Shown one piece after another: positions 1 to 5,356 of a stretch of DNA of 5,356 bases. The stretch comes from Candidatus Melainabacteria bacterium (GTDB lineage: Bacteria > Cyanobacteriota > Vampirovibrionia > Obscuribacterales > Obscuribacteraceae). Where the stretch lies: assembly GCA_016209785.1 (NCBI GenBank), contig JACQVM010000137.1, forward strand, positions 1-5,356, in the 5' to 3' direction. How positions within the stretch are numbered: position 1 is the stretch's first letter; each line of letters begins with the position of its first letter. Both the position numbers and the translations under genes were made by a program. Below the pieces are notes generated by a model. The model was not told the origin of the DNA, did not search any database, and was given only the letters and a program-made list of their open reading frames with translations.

Positions 1-2817
1 GATATACTTTTCAATTCTACCGTCCCAGGAGATGTTACGCTCACTGGAGGGCCTACAAGTGGCGATATCTCAGCCGGCCGAAACATTGTCTTTAATGGCG
101 GAACTGGTGGAGTAGCAGCTAATATTCGCTCCATTGCCGGAACAATCAACGCCAATGGAACAGGCGTATCAGTTGAGACTGGTGCTGGCAATTTAGTCGC
201 CTCAGCCATAAGCGCTACCTCAGGTCTAGCACGAATTGTAGCCAACGGTGGTGCAGTTAGTCTAGCAAATTCTGGCACAGTCGCAGCCAGTCAAACTATA
301 ACATTACGAGGAGCATCTGGCGTGACCATCGGTAGTGGAGGCGCTATTAACGCTGGTCAGCAGGTGAATTTAGATTCTGTGAATGCTGGTGCAAACATAA
401 ACATCAACAACACTGCCATGGTGACCAGTACTACTGCAGGTATTGCTGTTAATAGCGCAAACAACGCTGTCTTTGGACTTTCAAACACTGTTAGTGCTGG
501 CGGTGGCAACCTTACTGTAGTAGCTGGTGGAATAGTTGACATAGGGGCAGGTGACACCTTTACAGCAAGCAATCACATACGTGTCACAAGCGCTGGAAAT
601 GTTACTGTCGGCGCTCCAGGTGGCTCAACTGTTGCCATAACTGCTGGGCAATTAGGTGGTGGAGTAGATACCTCACGGACACTAGCAGATGCTGCTATAC
701 CAGCTCAAGGCGAAGTGCTCATTACTAGTACTGCTGGCACAACAGCTCTGCGTGATCGTGTTAATCTCACCAGCCACGGCAGCAGCATTATTCTCACTGG
801 ACAAAATGTCCAAATTGGGACGCTTGGCAATGTAACTGCTTATGGTGGCAATATCCGCATAAATGCTGCACAGTTGGTCAGCATCCCATCAGGAAGCCAG
901 TTTACAGCCATAGCTCAGTATTTACCCGGGCAGCAGACCTTTACAATAGACAATAACTCAGTACGCCAGTATAGGGGTGGTGGCATTGCCATTTTTGCAG
1001 GACTTCCAAATGAGGATCTAGAACAGCATATTACGAACTTGCACCTTTCCAGGCGTGCACTGGGACTGCTGGATGTTAGCAACAATGTCAATGCCGCTGG
1101 AAGCAGTTTCAATTATACAAATAGTGGAACTGTGAGACTTTTTACAACTGGCTCAGGGAAAATTGGTGCTGTCAATACCTCATTTGTAGCTGATGGCGGT
1201 GTCATATTTATTGATCCACCTGGAGACCAAATCGATATTGGTGGCGGTGCTATGTTTATTGCTCGAGGTCCTGGCCTTCAGTTTATACCCCCACCATCGC
1301 CGCCACCAAGTAACAACAATGGAGCCCAAATACCACCTTCAACTCCTCCGATAATTGAGGTATCCAGTACAACTAGCTCAACATCAGCTCTATCATCCCC
1401 CCAGACAACGCAGGCAGACAAAACAAACACAGCCAAGGAAATCAAGAACATACAACCTGCAAATCCGGCCCTCAATTGCTCACCAATGGCGATTCCTGAT
1501 GCTACAGAGTCTCAGGAAGGAAGCGGCTATACAGTTGCTACTGGAACATGCCAGCCATTCTCTTTTGAGGGCGGAGATGGTTCGGCCGTCGTGGGTCGTG
1601 GTGGCACTATCTTTGCTGTGTCTCAAGACCGGGCGATATTACTCAAGGAAGGCAGACTGGTTGCCATAGCAGGAAAACAGAATCTGCTCATTTCAACACA
1701 ACAAGGTAATATTGAAATTCCATCTGATGGTACTGTAATTGTCGAAAGAAAACCATCTGGTGTAATTCGCGTTGCCAATCTTGCTGGCAGTGACACAATA
1801 GTTTCCATCAAGAGCGGCCAACAGTCAAAGAGCATTGCTGCCAGGACAGGAGAAGAGCTTGTTGTAGCCGACAGTACACTCAGCGATGAAGAGCTCATAC
1901 CAGTAGATGGAATTGAGCGAGAACCAGTGGGTGGTGCTGTAGTTGTTTCGGGTGTCAAGATTCAAAAGCAAAAGTTCAATGTACAAGATATGGCAAATAA
2001 GGAAGCCCTGCTCCTTTGCAACATGGGATGCTTTTCAATTGCAATACGTAAAAAGATAGACTTCATCAAGCAGAACAATATAGGTCATGAGCAGCTCTCG
2101 CCTCAAGGCACCACCAACAAGATCAAGGCTTACATACCAGCAAATCGACAAGCCATTGGAAACTCCAACGACACCATTGATGGAACTGGTCTTGTGCCCA
2201 TTAGCTTCACACAGCCGACTGGTTTGATGAATACTGCTGCATCTGGCATTCGCACACTATCTACAACTAGTGGAAGCTTCAAGCACAACGGACGCACAAA
2301 GCTTGGTCTTGAAACTTCAGGACAAGTCAACTTGTCACAAGGGGAGACAGTAATAGCTGCCCATAAAAACGTGGTCATCAAGTCAGGTGTCTACCTAGTT
2401 TCTGTGAATGGTGGAACTATTGCTTGGATTGGCAAGGAAGGAAATGTCTTGAAAGTTCGCAACATTTGGGATACCTCGCACCATGCTGTCAAACTGTATG
2501 CTAACAACAAAACAGTGTGCCTAAGTGCTGGACAGGAAGTGGTGGCTGGTCCAGATGATGGGTCGGTAATGAAAGCCATGAAATCAGACTTTCTCGGTCG
2601 CCGGCGCATACGTAGCTTTGGTCTTACTGGCAGTCAGTCTATTGTGCATTCAGACTTTTCGCTATTATCTCTTGCTCACAATAGCAATATAGTAAATCTT
2701 CTCCTAAAGAGCTCTAACAGGGACGATCGTACCATTGCCCAAAAACTAATCAAAATGTCCGCCTGCCTTACCCATGTCACCACAAAGCATGGTGCTTATG
2801 CATCAGTCGATCCTTGA
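1..2817 (+). CDS. Giant beta-helix adhesin-like protein with FecR-like C-terminal modules (5' partial)
   Basis: The frame is open from base 1 to a TGA at 2815-2817, giving 938 visible residues. The N-terminus lies upstream; the GTG at 322 is internal, because coding-like sequence of the same composition precedes it. Residues 1 to about 425 are Gly/Ala/Thr/Val/Asn-rich short strands with phrases such as GNLTVVAGG and GGNIRINA, as in filamentous-haemagglutinin-type right-handed beta-helices. Residues 429 to about 495 form a disordered hinge (IPPPSPPPSNNN, then Ser/Thr/Gln-rich). Residues about 517-625 (FSFEGGDGSAVVGRGGTIFAV onward) and about 757-858 (QGETVIAAHKNVVIKSGVY onward) look like two FecR-like beta modules, with a mixed segment between them. 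A basic LGRRRIRSF stretch and a helical tail end the protein. No sortase motif or terminal membrane anchor is seen. Family knowledge suggests export to the cell surface, but the signal or TPS domain is outside the window. The ligand is unknown. The architecture is more secure than the function. Confidence 0.75.
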   Translation, partial: DILFNSTVPGDVTLTGGPTSGDISAGRNIVFNGGTGGVAANIRSIAGTINANGTGVSVETGAGNLVASAISATSGLARIVANGGAVSLANSGTVAASQTITLRGASGVTIGSGGAINAGQQVNLDSVNAGANININNTAMVTSTTAGIAVNSANNAVFGLSNTVSAGGGNLTVVAGGIVDIGAGDTFTASNHIRVTSAGNVTVGAPGGSTVAITAGQLGGGVDTSRTLADAAIPAQGEVLITSTAGTTALRDRVNLTSHGSSIILTGQNVQIGTLGNVTAYGGNIRINAAQLVSIPSGSQFTAIAQYLPGQQTFTIDNNSVRQYRGGGIAIFAGLPNEDLEQHITNLHLSRRALGLLDVSNNVNAAGSSFNYTNSGTVRLFTTGSGKIGAVNTSFVADGGVIFIDPPGDQIDIGGGAMFIARGPGLQFIPPPSPPPSNNNGAQIPPSTPPIIEVSSTTSSTSALSSPQTTQADKTNTAKEIKNIQPANPALNCSPMAIPDATESQEGSGYTVATGTCQPFSFEGGDGSAVVGRGGTIFAVSQDRAILLKEGRLVAIAGKQNLLISTQQGNIEIPSDGTVIVERKPSGVIRVANLAGSDTIVSIKSGQQSKSIAARTGEELVVADSTLSDEELIPVDGIEREPVGGAVVVSGVKIQKQKFNVQDMANKEALLLCNMGCFSIAIRKKIDFIKQNNIGHEQLSPQGTTNKIKAYIPANRQAIGNSNDTIDGTGLVPISFTQPTGLMNTAASGIRTLSTTSGSFKHNGRTKLGLETSGQVNLSQGETVIAAHKNVVIKSGVYLVSVNGGTIAWIGKEGNVLKVRNIWDTSHHAVKLYANNKTVCLSAGQEVVAGPDDGSVMKAMKSDFLGRRRIRSFGLTGSQSIVHSDFSLLSLAHNSNIVNLLLKSSNRDDRTIAQKLIKMSACLTHVTTKHGAYASVDP

Positions 2818-2960
2818 AGAGAAGAGCTGGATGAACGATATATTGCTCGACATGCCGGTGGTGCTGGTGCCACGCACAGGGCGCAGCCCTAAGCCGCTGC
2901 AACACAAAAGAGATTCTCGGGTCGGACACTTTAACAGTGTTGAGCTCCTGATGCTACGTC
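2818..2960. other. Convergent spacer, no gene recognised
   Basis: This 143-base gap lies between the adhesin-like gene (plus) and the small minus-strand ORF. It holds two weak hairpins: GCAGC/GCTGC at 2883-2887 and 2896-2900, and ACACT/AGTGT at 2926-2930 and 2936-2940. Neither is followed by a T-tract on either strand, so no intrinsic terminator can be called. Plus-strand ORFs crossing it run antisense into the minus-strand genes and look like shadows. Confidence 0.6.
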
Positions 2961-3209
2961 CTAGCGCGTCAGATCATCGTCTCTATCCAGCTCTTTCGTG
3001 GCATCCTTTTCTCGTCTCAGCATTCCCTTGAGCTTGTTAGCAGCCTTGCTCTGCGGCAGCTCCTTGGTACGCTCCGGCTCCCGTTCCTTGATCCACGTCT
3101 TAACAGCCTCCTTGAGTGACAGCAGTTTTTCGACGGCTGCCCAGCCAATCTCGTCATCAATTCCTTGCGGCCAAAGTCTTTCTGTGGTTTGTCTCCGGTC
3201 ATAGTGCAA
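2961..3209 (-). CDS. Small charged hypothetical protein coupled to the nucleotidyltransferase gene; start and frame uncertain
   Basis: The function is not recognised. Read from TTG at 3209 to TAG at 2961, the ORF gives 82 residues. It is rich in Lys, Glu and Arg and probably helical (for example WAAVEKLLSLKEAVKTWIKE), and its codons look like real coding sequence. The TTG lies inside the 3' end of the upstream gene. An ATG at 3202-3200 overlaps that gene's TGA as ATGA, the usual sign of translational coupling, but it is in a different frame. That frame gives MTGDKPQKDFGRKEL and then a Cys/Ser/Arg-rich shadow-like tail ending at 3017. A -1 shift near base 3160 would join the convincing start to the convincing body. 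So this is either a TTG-started gene, a frameshifted (broken or misassembled) gene, or programmed slippage. In the HepT (HEPN) toxin position, it has no visible R-x4-6-H motif, so it is not called HepT. Confidence 0.5.
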   Translation of the reverse strand: MHYDRRQTTERLWPQGIDDEIGWAAVEKLLSLKEAVKTWIKEREPERTKELPQSKAANKLKGMLRREKDATKELDRDDDLTR

Positions 3210-3489
3210 TGGCTTCTTTTAAGATTTCTTCTCGATTGCGACGCTTAAGCATTCTGTATGTGCCAACGTCCACCTTGACACCGAGCAATTCTTCCAGGTC
3301 ACAGATCAACCCGCTGAGGTCAAATAGGCTTCTGCCCGGCTCTAATTCAACAAGGAAATCTACATCGCTCTCGTTGTCGTAATCGCCCCTGGCCACCGAA
3401 CCAAAGACGCGCACATCACGCGCGCCGCGTTTGGCGGCGACCGCCAAGATCTGCTCTCTCTTCTCAACGATTAGCTCTGCCAAGTCCAT
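3199..3489 (-). CDS. Minimal MNT-type nucleotidyltransferase (MntA-like)
   Basis: This 96-residue protein is the usual length of a minimal nucleotidyltransferase-fold domain protein. The catalytic signature is intact: GSVARG at residues 30-35, then D42 and D44 in SDVDFLV, and a third candidate carboxylate at D74 in VKVDVGT. This matches the GS-x10-D-x-D pattern of the Pol-beta superfamily. Family members include MntA antitoxins, which transfer AMP groups to a HEPN toxin (HepT) and so neutralise it; others have unknown substrates. The start ATG at 3489 is supported by AGGAG six bases upstream, and a candidate promoter lies just beyond. The stop overlaps the ATG of the next small ORF. Codons favour G or C in third position, unlike the adhesin-like and glyS genes, which suggests separate ancestry. 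The fold and catalytic residues are secure. The antitoxin role is inferred and weakened by the lack of a visible HepT. Confidence 0.9.
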   Translation of the reverse strand: MDLAELIVEKREQILAVAAKRGARDVRVFGSVARGDYDNESDVDFLVELEPGRSLFDLSGLICDLEELLGVKVDVGTYRMLKRRNREEILKEAIAL

Positions 3490-3495
3490 AGTGCT

Positions 3496-3500
3496 CTCCT
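3496..3500 (-). promoter_or_regulatory. Ribosome-binding site of the nucleotidyltransferase gene
   Basis: AGGAG on the minus strand, six bases before the ATG at 3489. This is the best Shine-Dalgarno match among the minus-strand genes and fixes the start codon. Confidence 0.75.
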
Positions 3501-3507
3501 GAGCTCT

Positions 3508-3535
3508 ATTATCTCATTGATTTTTGACGAGCCAA
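3508..3535 (-). promoter_or_regulatory. Candidate sigma-70-type promoter of the nucleotidyltransferase gene
   Basis: On the minus strand, TTGGCT (3535-3530) is a 4/6 match to the -35 box, followed by a 16-base spacer and GATAAT (3513-3508), a 5/6 match to the -10 box. Transcription would start around 3501, giving a short leader that contains the AGGAG site. The -35 box overlaps a perfect palindrome at 3531-3542. Found by eye only. Confidence 0.5.
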
Positions 3536-3542
3536 GCTTGGC
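3531..3542. repeat. Perfect 12-bp palindrome, possible operator
   Basis: GCCAAGCTTGGC reads the same on both strands and covers five of the six bases of the candidate -35 box of the nucleotidyltransferase gene. A protein bound there would block the promoter, so an operator is plausible. No regulator is identified. It may instead be one arm of the larger structured element in this spacer. Confidence 0.5.
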
Positions 3543-3598
3543 AGGCAAGCCCTGAAACGCCCATTCTTCGTGCGGGTGATTGCCTTGCTGGCGCCAAG
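3537..3598. repeat. Imperfect long inverted repeat in the intergenic spacer
   Basis: The left arm at 3537-3550 (CTTGGCAGGCAAGC) can pair with the right arm at 3582-3598 (GCCTTGCTGGCGCCAAG): six outer pairs CTTGGC/GCCAAG, then a three-base bulge, then AG/CT and CAAG/CTTG pairs with single-base bulges. The loop is about 31 bases. It lies between two minus-strand genes and could be a REP- or MITE-like remnant or a transcript structure. No T-tract follows it, so it is not a typical terminator. Confidence 0.4.
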
Positions 3599-3613
3599 CC
3601 GAAGCCTCGGCTT
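3596..3613. repeat. Seven-base-pair hairpin downstream of the acetyltransferase gene
   Basis: AAGCCGA (3596-3602) and TCGGCTT (3607-3613) form a perfect 7-bp stem with a four-base loop. It lies about 60 bases after the acetyltransferase stop codon, so it could protect or end that transcript, but no run of T follows on the minus strand. Bases 3596-3598 are shared with the right arm of the larger inverted repeat, so the two structures exclude each other. Confidence 0.45.
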
Positions 3614-3670
3614 CATATCGTCCAGGATTGACCATTTAGTGTCTCAATTAGGACAAATGGACCAGCAATC

Positions 3671-4156
3671 TCATCTTTGCACGAGGGAATCGGACAATTG
3701 CTTGATTTCGGCCCGAATCATCATCCATTCATTGATTTCTCTAAAGCCAAGCTTCTGATACCAGTCCAGAGGAAAGTTCTGAGCGCGGAACGTATAAGTT
3801 TCCCAAACAACAGGCTTGTATTTAGCAATAGCTGTGTTGATAGTCACACGCATGAGCTCAGCAGCAATGCCCTTTCTCTGATATTCTGGTCTGACGAACA
3901 GCTCACCGTCAACGAGGTGATTGCCGTCCCACCAGGGCCGGATACCAACCATTATGGCGCCGGCGAGTTTGCCATCGACCTGGGCAACAAATGCCAGATC
4001 TGGCTGACGCTGAAGCCAATCAGTTAGTAAAGCACAAGCAGCCTCATCAGTCCAGGGTTCGTCAGCACGGTAAACAGCTTGCACATAGCCTGTAGCTAAT
4101 TCGCCCAGGTCGGCACTGTTCATTTCCCTGATGATTGTCATCATTGCGAAAATCAT
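3671..4156 (-). CDS. GNAT-family N-acetyltransferase
   Basis: Numbering is from the first ATG (4156; 161 residues). GNAT enzymes transfer the acetyl group of acetyl-CoA to an amine on a small molecule or protein; the substrate here is unknown. The acetyl-CoA pyrophosphate loop, motif A, is clear: LVDGELFVRP (residues 81-90) then QRKGIA (93-98), matching Q/R-x-x-G-x-G/A. A C-terminal DWYQKLGF (131-138) is the usual YxxLGF element. The length fits a single GNAT domain, and there is no signal peptide or membrane segment. The start is uncertain. ATGs at 4144 and 4141 give MTIIREMNSADL, a more typical GNAT N-terminus, and no ribosome-binding site precedes any of them. The best promoter overlaps the ATG at 4156, favouring 4144 or 4141. 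The 181-base gap before the nucleotidyltransferase gene, which has its own promoter, argues against a shared operon. It resembles aminoglycoside acetyltransferases only in fold. Confidence 0.9.
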   Translation of the reverse strand: MIFAMMTIIREMNSADLGELATGYVQAVYRADEPWTDEAACALLTDWLQRQPDLAFVAQVDGKLAGAIMVGIRPWWDGNHLVDGELFVRPEYQRKGIAAELMRVTINTAIAKYKPVVWETYTFRAQNFPLDWYQKLGFREINEWMMIRAEIKQLSDSLVQR

Positions 4157-4181
4157 AAGCTAGAGCAATACTGCAGTGCAA
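4152..4181 (-). promoter_or_regulatory. Candidate promoter of the acetyltransferase gene, implying a leaderless mRNA
   Basis: On the minus strand, TTGCAC (4181-4176) is followed by an 18-base spacer and TATGAT (4157-4152), a 5/6 match to the -10 consensus. The expected transcription start, about seven bases on, falls at or next to the ATG-ATG pair at 4144/4141. That would make the mRNA leaderless and fits the absence of a Shine-Dalgarno sequence. It would also exclude the longer start at 4156, whose ATG lies inside the -10 box. Confidence 0.4.
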
Positions 4182-4250
4182 CCTTAGTCCGCTTTGCTTC
4201 TCGCCAACCAACGGCACATGAGGCAGAACCACGCAAGTGATGAGGGGCGT

Positions 4251-4256
4251 TACAAT
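4251..4256 (+). promoter_or_regulatory. Possible -10 box for glyS
   Basis: TACAAT, a 5/6 match to the -10 consensus, lies 35 bases before the glyS start and would give a leader of roughly 28 bases. No convincing -35 box is found 16-18 bases upstream, so this is weak. Confidence 0.25.
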
Positions 4257-4274
4257 AGACTAGCTTGTCAATTT

Positions 4275-4288
4275 GGAGCTCGGCAGGA
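4275..4288 (+). promoter_or_regulatory. Candidate ribosome-binding sites of glyS
   Basis: Two purine-rich matches precede the ATG at 4292: GGAG at 4275-4278 (13-base gap, rather long) and AGGA at 4285-4288 (3-base gap, rather short). Neither is ideally spaced, so the start is fixed by protein conservation, not by this site. Confidence 0.35.
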
Positions 4289-4291
4289 TAT

Positions 4292-5356
4292 ATGCCCACC
4301 TACTTGTTGGAGATTGGAACTGAAGAATTGCCGGCCAATCATTTGACCGAAGCTCAGGAGCGCTTGAAGATGCTTATGTCTCAGGCTCTTAGGCAAGCTA
4401 ATTTGACCTTTAAGGATATCTGTTGCCTTGGCACCCCTCGACGTTTGGCTTGTCTTATTGAGGATTTGTCAATAGTTCAAGATACTGCTTACAAGAAGGT
4501 CAAGGGACCACCAGTTAAGTCTAGCTTTGACGTAAATGGCAAACCACTACCATCTGCTATTGGCTTTGCCCAAAAGCATGGCTTAAGTATTGAAGAACTG
4601 AACAAGGAAGAAGTTAATGGAGTGGAGTACTTAATGGCCAATTTAACCATTGCCGGCAAACCCACCCCCGAAGTTCTCCCAACAATTATTCCAGCAGTAA
4701 TCGAACAAATTTCAGGAGAACGATTAATGCGCTGGGGCTCTTCAAGTTTAAGATTTTCCCGCCCAATCCGCTGGCTTGTTTCGGTCTTAGGTCAAGATGA
4801 AGTGCCCATAGTGCTTGATGGGCTTAAATCTAGCAGGCAGACATACGGGCACCGCATACTGTGTCCAGGTAGAATCAATGTCAACACTGCTGAGTCCTAT
4901 ATTGATGATCTTCGAGCTGCTTATGTTTTAGTGAATCCTCAAGAGCGTAAAGCTGTAATTGAGCAGCATGTACTTAAGGCCTCCAAAGAAGTTTCAGGGA
5001 GGCCGCGTCAACTAAAAGGTGCACTTCTTAGTGAGGTGGTAAATCTGACTGAGTGGCCTTGTGCAGTTTTAGGAGAGTTCTCACATGAATACTTGGAGCT
5101 ACCTGATGTTCTCATTGAAACTGTCATGGTGCACCATCAGAGATACTTTCCAGTTGAACAAGAGCATGTCACCAACTCATCGTCAATCAAGCTTTTGCCT
5201 TACTTTGTCTCAGTCGCTAACAACGACCAAGCACAAGCACAGCCCATAATCAAGCTAGGCAATGAGCGTGTCCTGCGGGCACGTCTATCAGATGGACGAT
5301 TTTTCTTCTTTGATGATCAAAAGATCAAGCTTTCCCAACGTAAGGCTGCTTTAGGC
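4292..5356 (+). CDS. glyS: Glycyl-tRNA synthetase beta subunit (3' partial)
   Basis: This is the beta subunit of the bacterial alpha2beta2 glycyl-tRNA synthetase, which attaches glycine to tRNA-Gly in the cytoplasm. The beta chain mainly contributes tRNA recognition, while the catalytic core is in the alpha chain GlyQ. The window holds 355 residues of a protein usually near 690, cut by the window edge and not by mutation. Family hallmarks in order: the N-terminal MPTYLLEIGTEELPA, GTPRRL (47-52), RWG (147-149) with FSRPIRWLV (155-163), an EWPC segment before MVHHQRYFPV (279-288), and GNERVLRARLSDG (323-335). The start ATG begins the conserved N-terminus, and an in-frame TAG at 4256-4258 bounds it upstream. 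No glyQ lies upstream, so the two subunits are not encoded side by side in the usual glyQS order; unlinked copies are known in cyanobacteria. Identification is very secure. Confidence 0.98.
   Translation, partial: MPTYLLEIGTEELPANHLTEAQERLKMLMSQALRQANLTFKDICCLGTPRRLACLIEDLSIVQDTAYKKVKGPPVKSSFDVNGKPLPSAIGFAQKHGLSIEELNKEEVNGVEYLMANLTIAGKPTPEVLPTIIPAVIEQISGERLMRWGSSSLRFSRPIRWLVSVLGQDEVPIVLDGLKSSRQTYGHRILCPGRINVNTAESYIDDLRAAYVLVNPQERKAVIEQHVLKASKEVSGRPRQLKGALLSEVVNLTEWPCAVLGEFSHEYLELPDVLIETVMVHHQRYFPVEQEHVTNSSSIKLLPYFVSVANNDQAQAQPIIKLGNERVLRARLSDGRFFFFDDQKIKLSQRKAALG

Noticed and set aside
322..324. GTG as the start of the adhesin-like gene
   Set aside because: The frame is open to base 1 with the same beta-helix composition and no ribosome-binding site directly before the GTG, so the gene begins upstream of the window.
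2815..2817. TGA recoded as an amino acid
   Set aside because: The nucleotidyltransferase gene also ends in TGA at the expected length, and conserved proteins in the window read normally with the standard code.
1..2817. CRISPR or tandem DNA repeats in the repetitive adhesin-like gene
   Set aside because: The repetition is in amino-acid composition and beta-helix pattern. No DNA unit repeats exactly with regular spacing.
2926..2940. ACACT/AGTGT hairpin as a bidirectional terminator
   Set aside because: The stem is only five base pairs and no T-tract follows on either strand.
2774..3031. Plus-strand 85-codon ORF bridging the end of the adhesin-like gene and the spacer
   Set aside because: It overlaps the end of the adhesin-like gene in another frame and runs antisense into the minus-strand small ORF. 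No domain or ribosome-binding site is seen.
3509..3616. Minus-strand 35-codon ORF starting MKPRLRLGASKAI
   Set aside because: It overlaps the predicted promoter and palindromes, has no ribosome-binding site, and its Arg/Lys-rich content is explained by the inverted repeats. It could be reconsidered if the region proves to be a repeated element.
3677..4027. Plus-strand 116-codon ORF
   Set aside because: It lies entirely antisense to the acetyltransferase gene, which has clear GNAT motifs, so it is a shadow.

Overview
The window most likely comes from a Gram-negative-type bacterium of moderate G+C. Two things point, as inference only, to the non-photosynthetic cyanobacterial relatives (Melainabacteria/Vampirovibrionia, Obscuribacter-like): the very large Gly/Thr/Asn/Ala-rich beta-helix adhesin-like protein with a FecR-like C-terminal half, and a glyS gene that has no glyQ next to it. 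The genetic code looks standard.

Layout. (1) Positions 1-2817, plus strand: the 3' part (938 codons and a stop) of a giant surface or secreted protein. Its reading frame is open from the first base, so the true start lies upstream. The visible part is a long beta-helix region, a Pro/Ser/Thr-rich hinge, and a C-terminal half with two FecR-like beta-rich modules and all six visible cysteines. (2) Positions 2818-2960: a short convergent spacer with no clear gene or strong terminator. (3) Positions 2961-3489, minus strand: a small unit with its own promoter and ribosome-binding site. It encodes a minimal MNT-type nucleotidyltransferase (MntA-like) and, overlapping its stop codon, a small charged protein of unknown function whose reading frame is ambiguous. 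The usual HEPN/HepT partner is not visible. (4) Positions 3490-3670: an intergenic stretch rich in inverted repeats. A perfect 12-bp palindrome in it overlaps the predicted -35 box of the nucleotidyltransferase gene. (5) Positions 3671-4156, minus strand: a GNAT-family N-acetyltransferase whose best promoter suggests a leaderless transcript. (6) Positions 4157-4291: a divergent promoter region. (7) Positions 4292-5356, plus strand: the first 355 codons of glyS, the glycyl-tRNA synthetase beta subunit, cut by the window end.

The genes do not form one pathway. glyS is a core housekeeping gene, the adhesin-like gene is a surface or accessory gene, and the minus-strand genes between them look like a small accessory insertion. 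The nucleotidyltransferase unit uses visibly more G/C-ending codons than its neighbours. The point most worth following is this unit: an MntA-like protein with intact catalytic residues, coupled by a 4-bp overlap to an uncharacterised Lys/Glu-rich small protein instead of a recognisable HepT.
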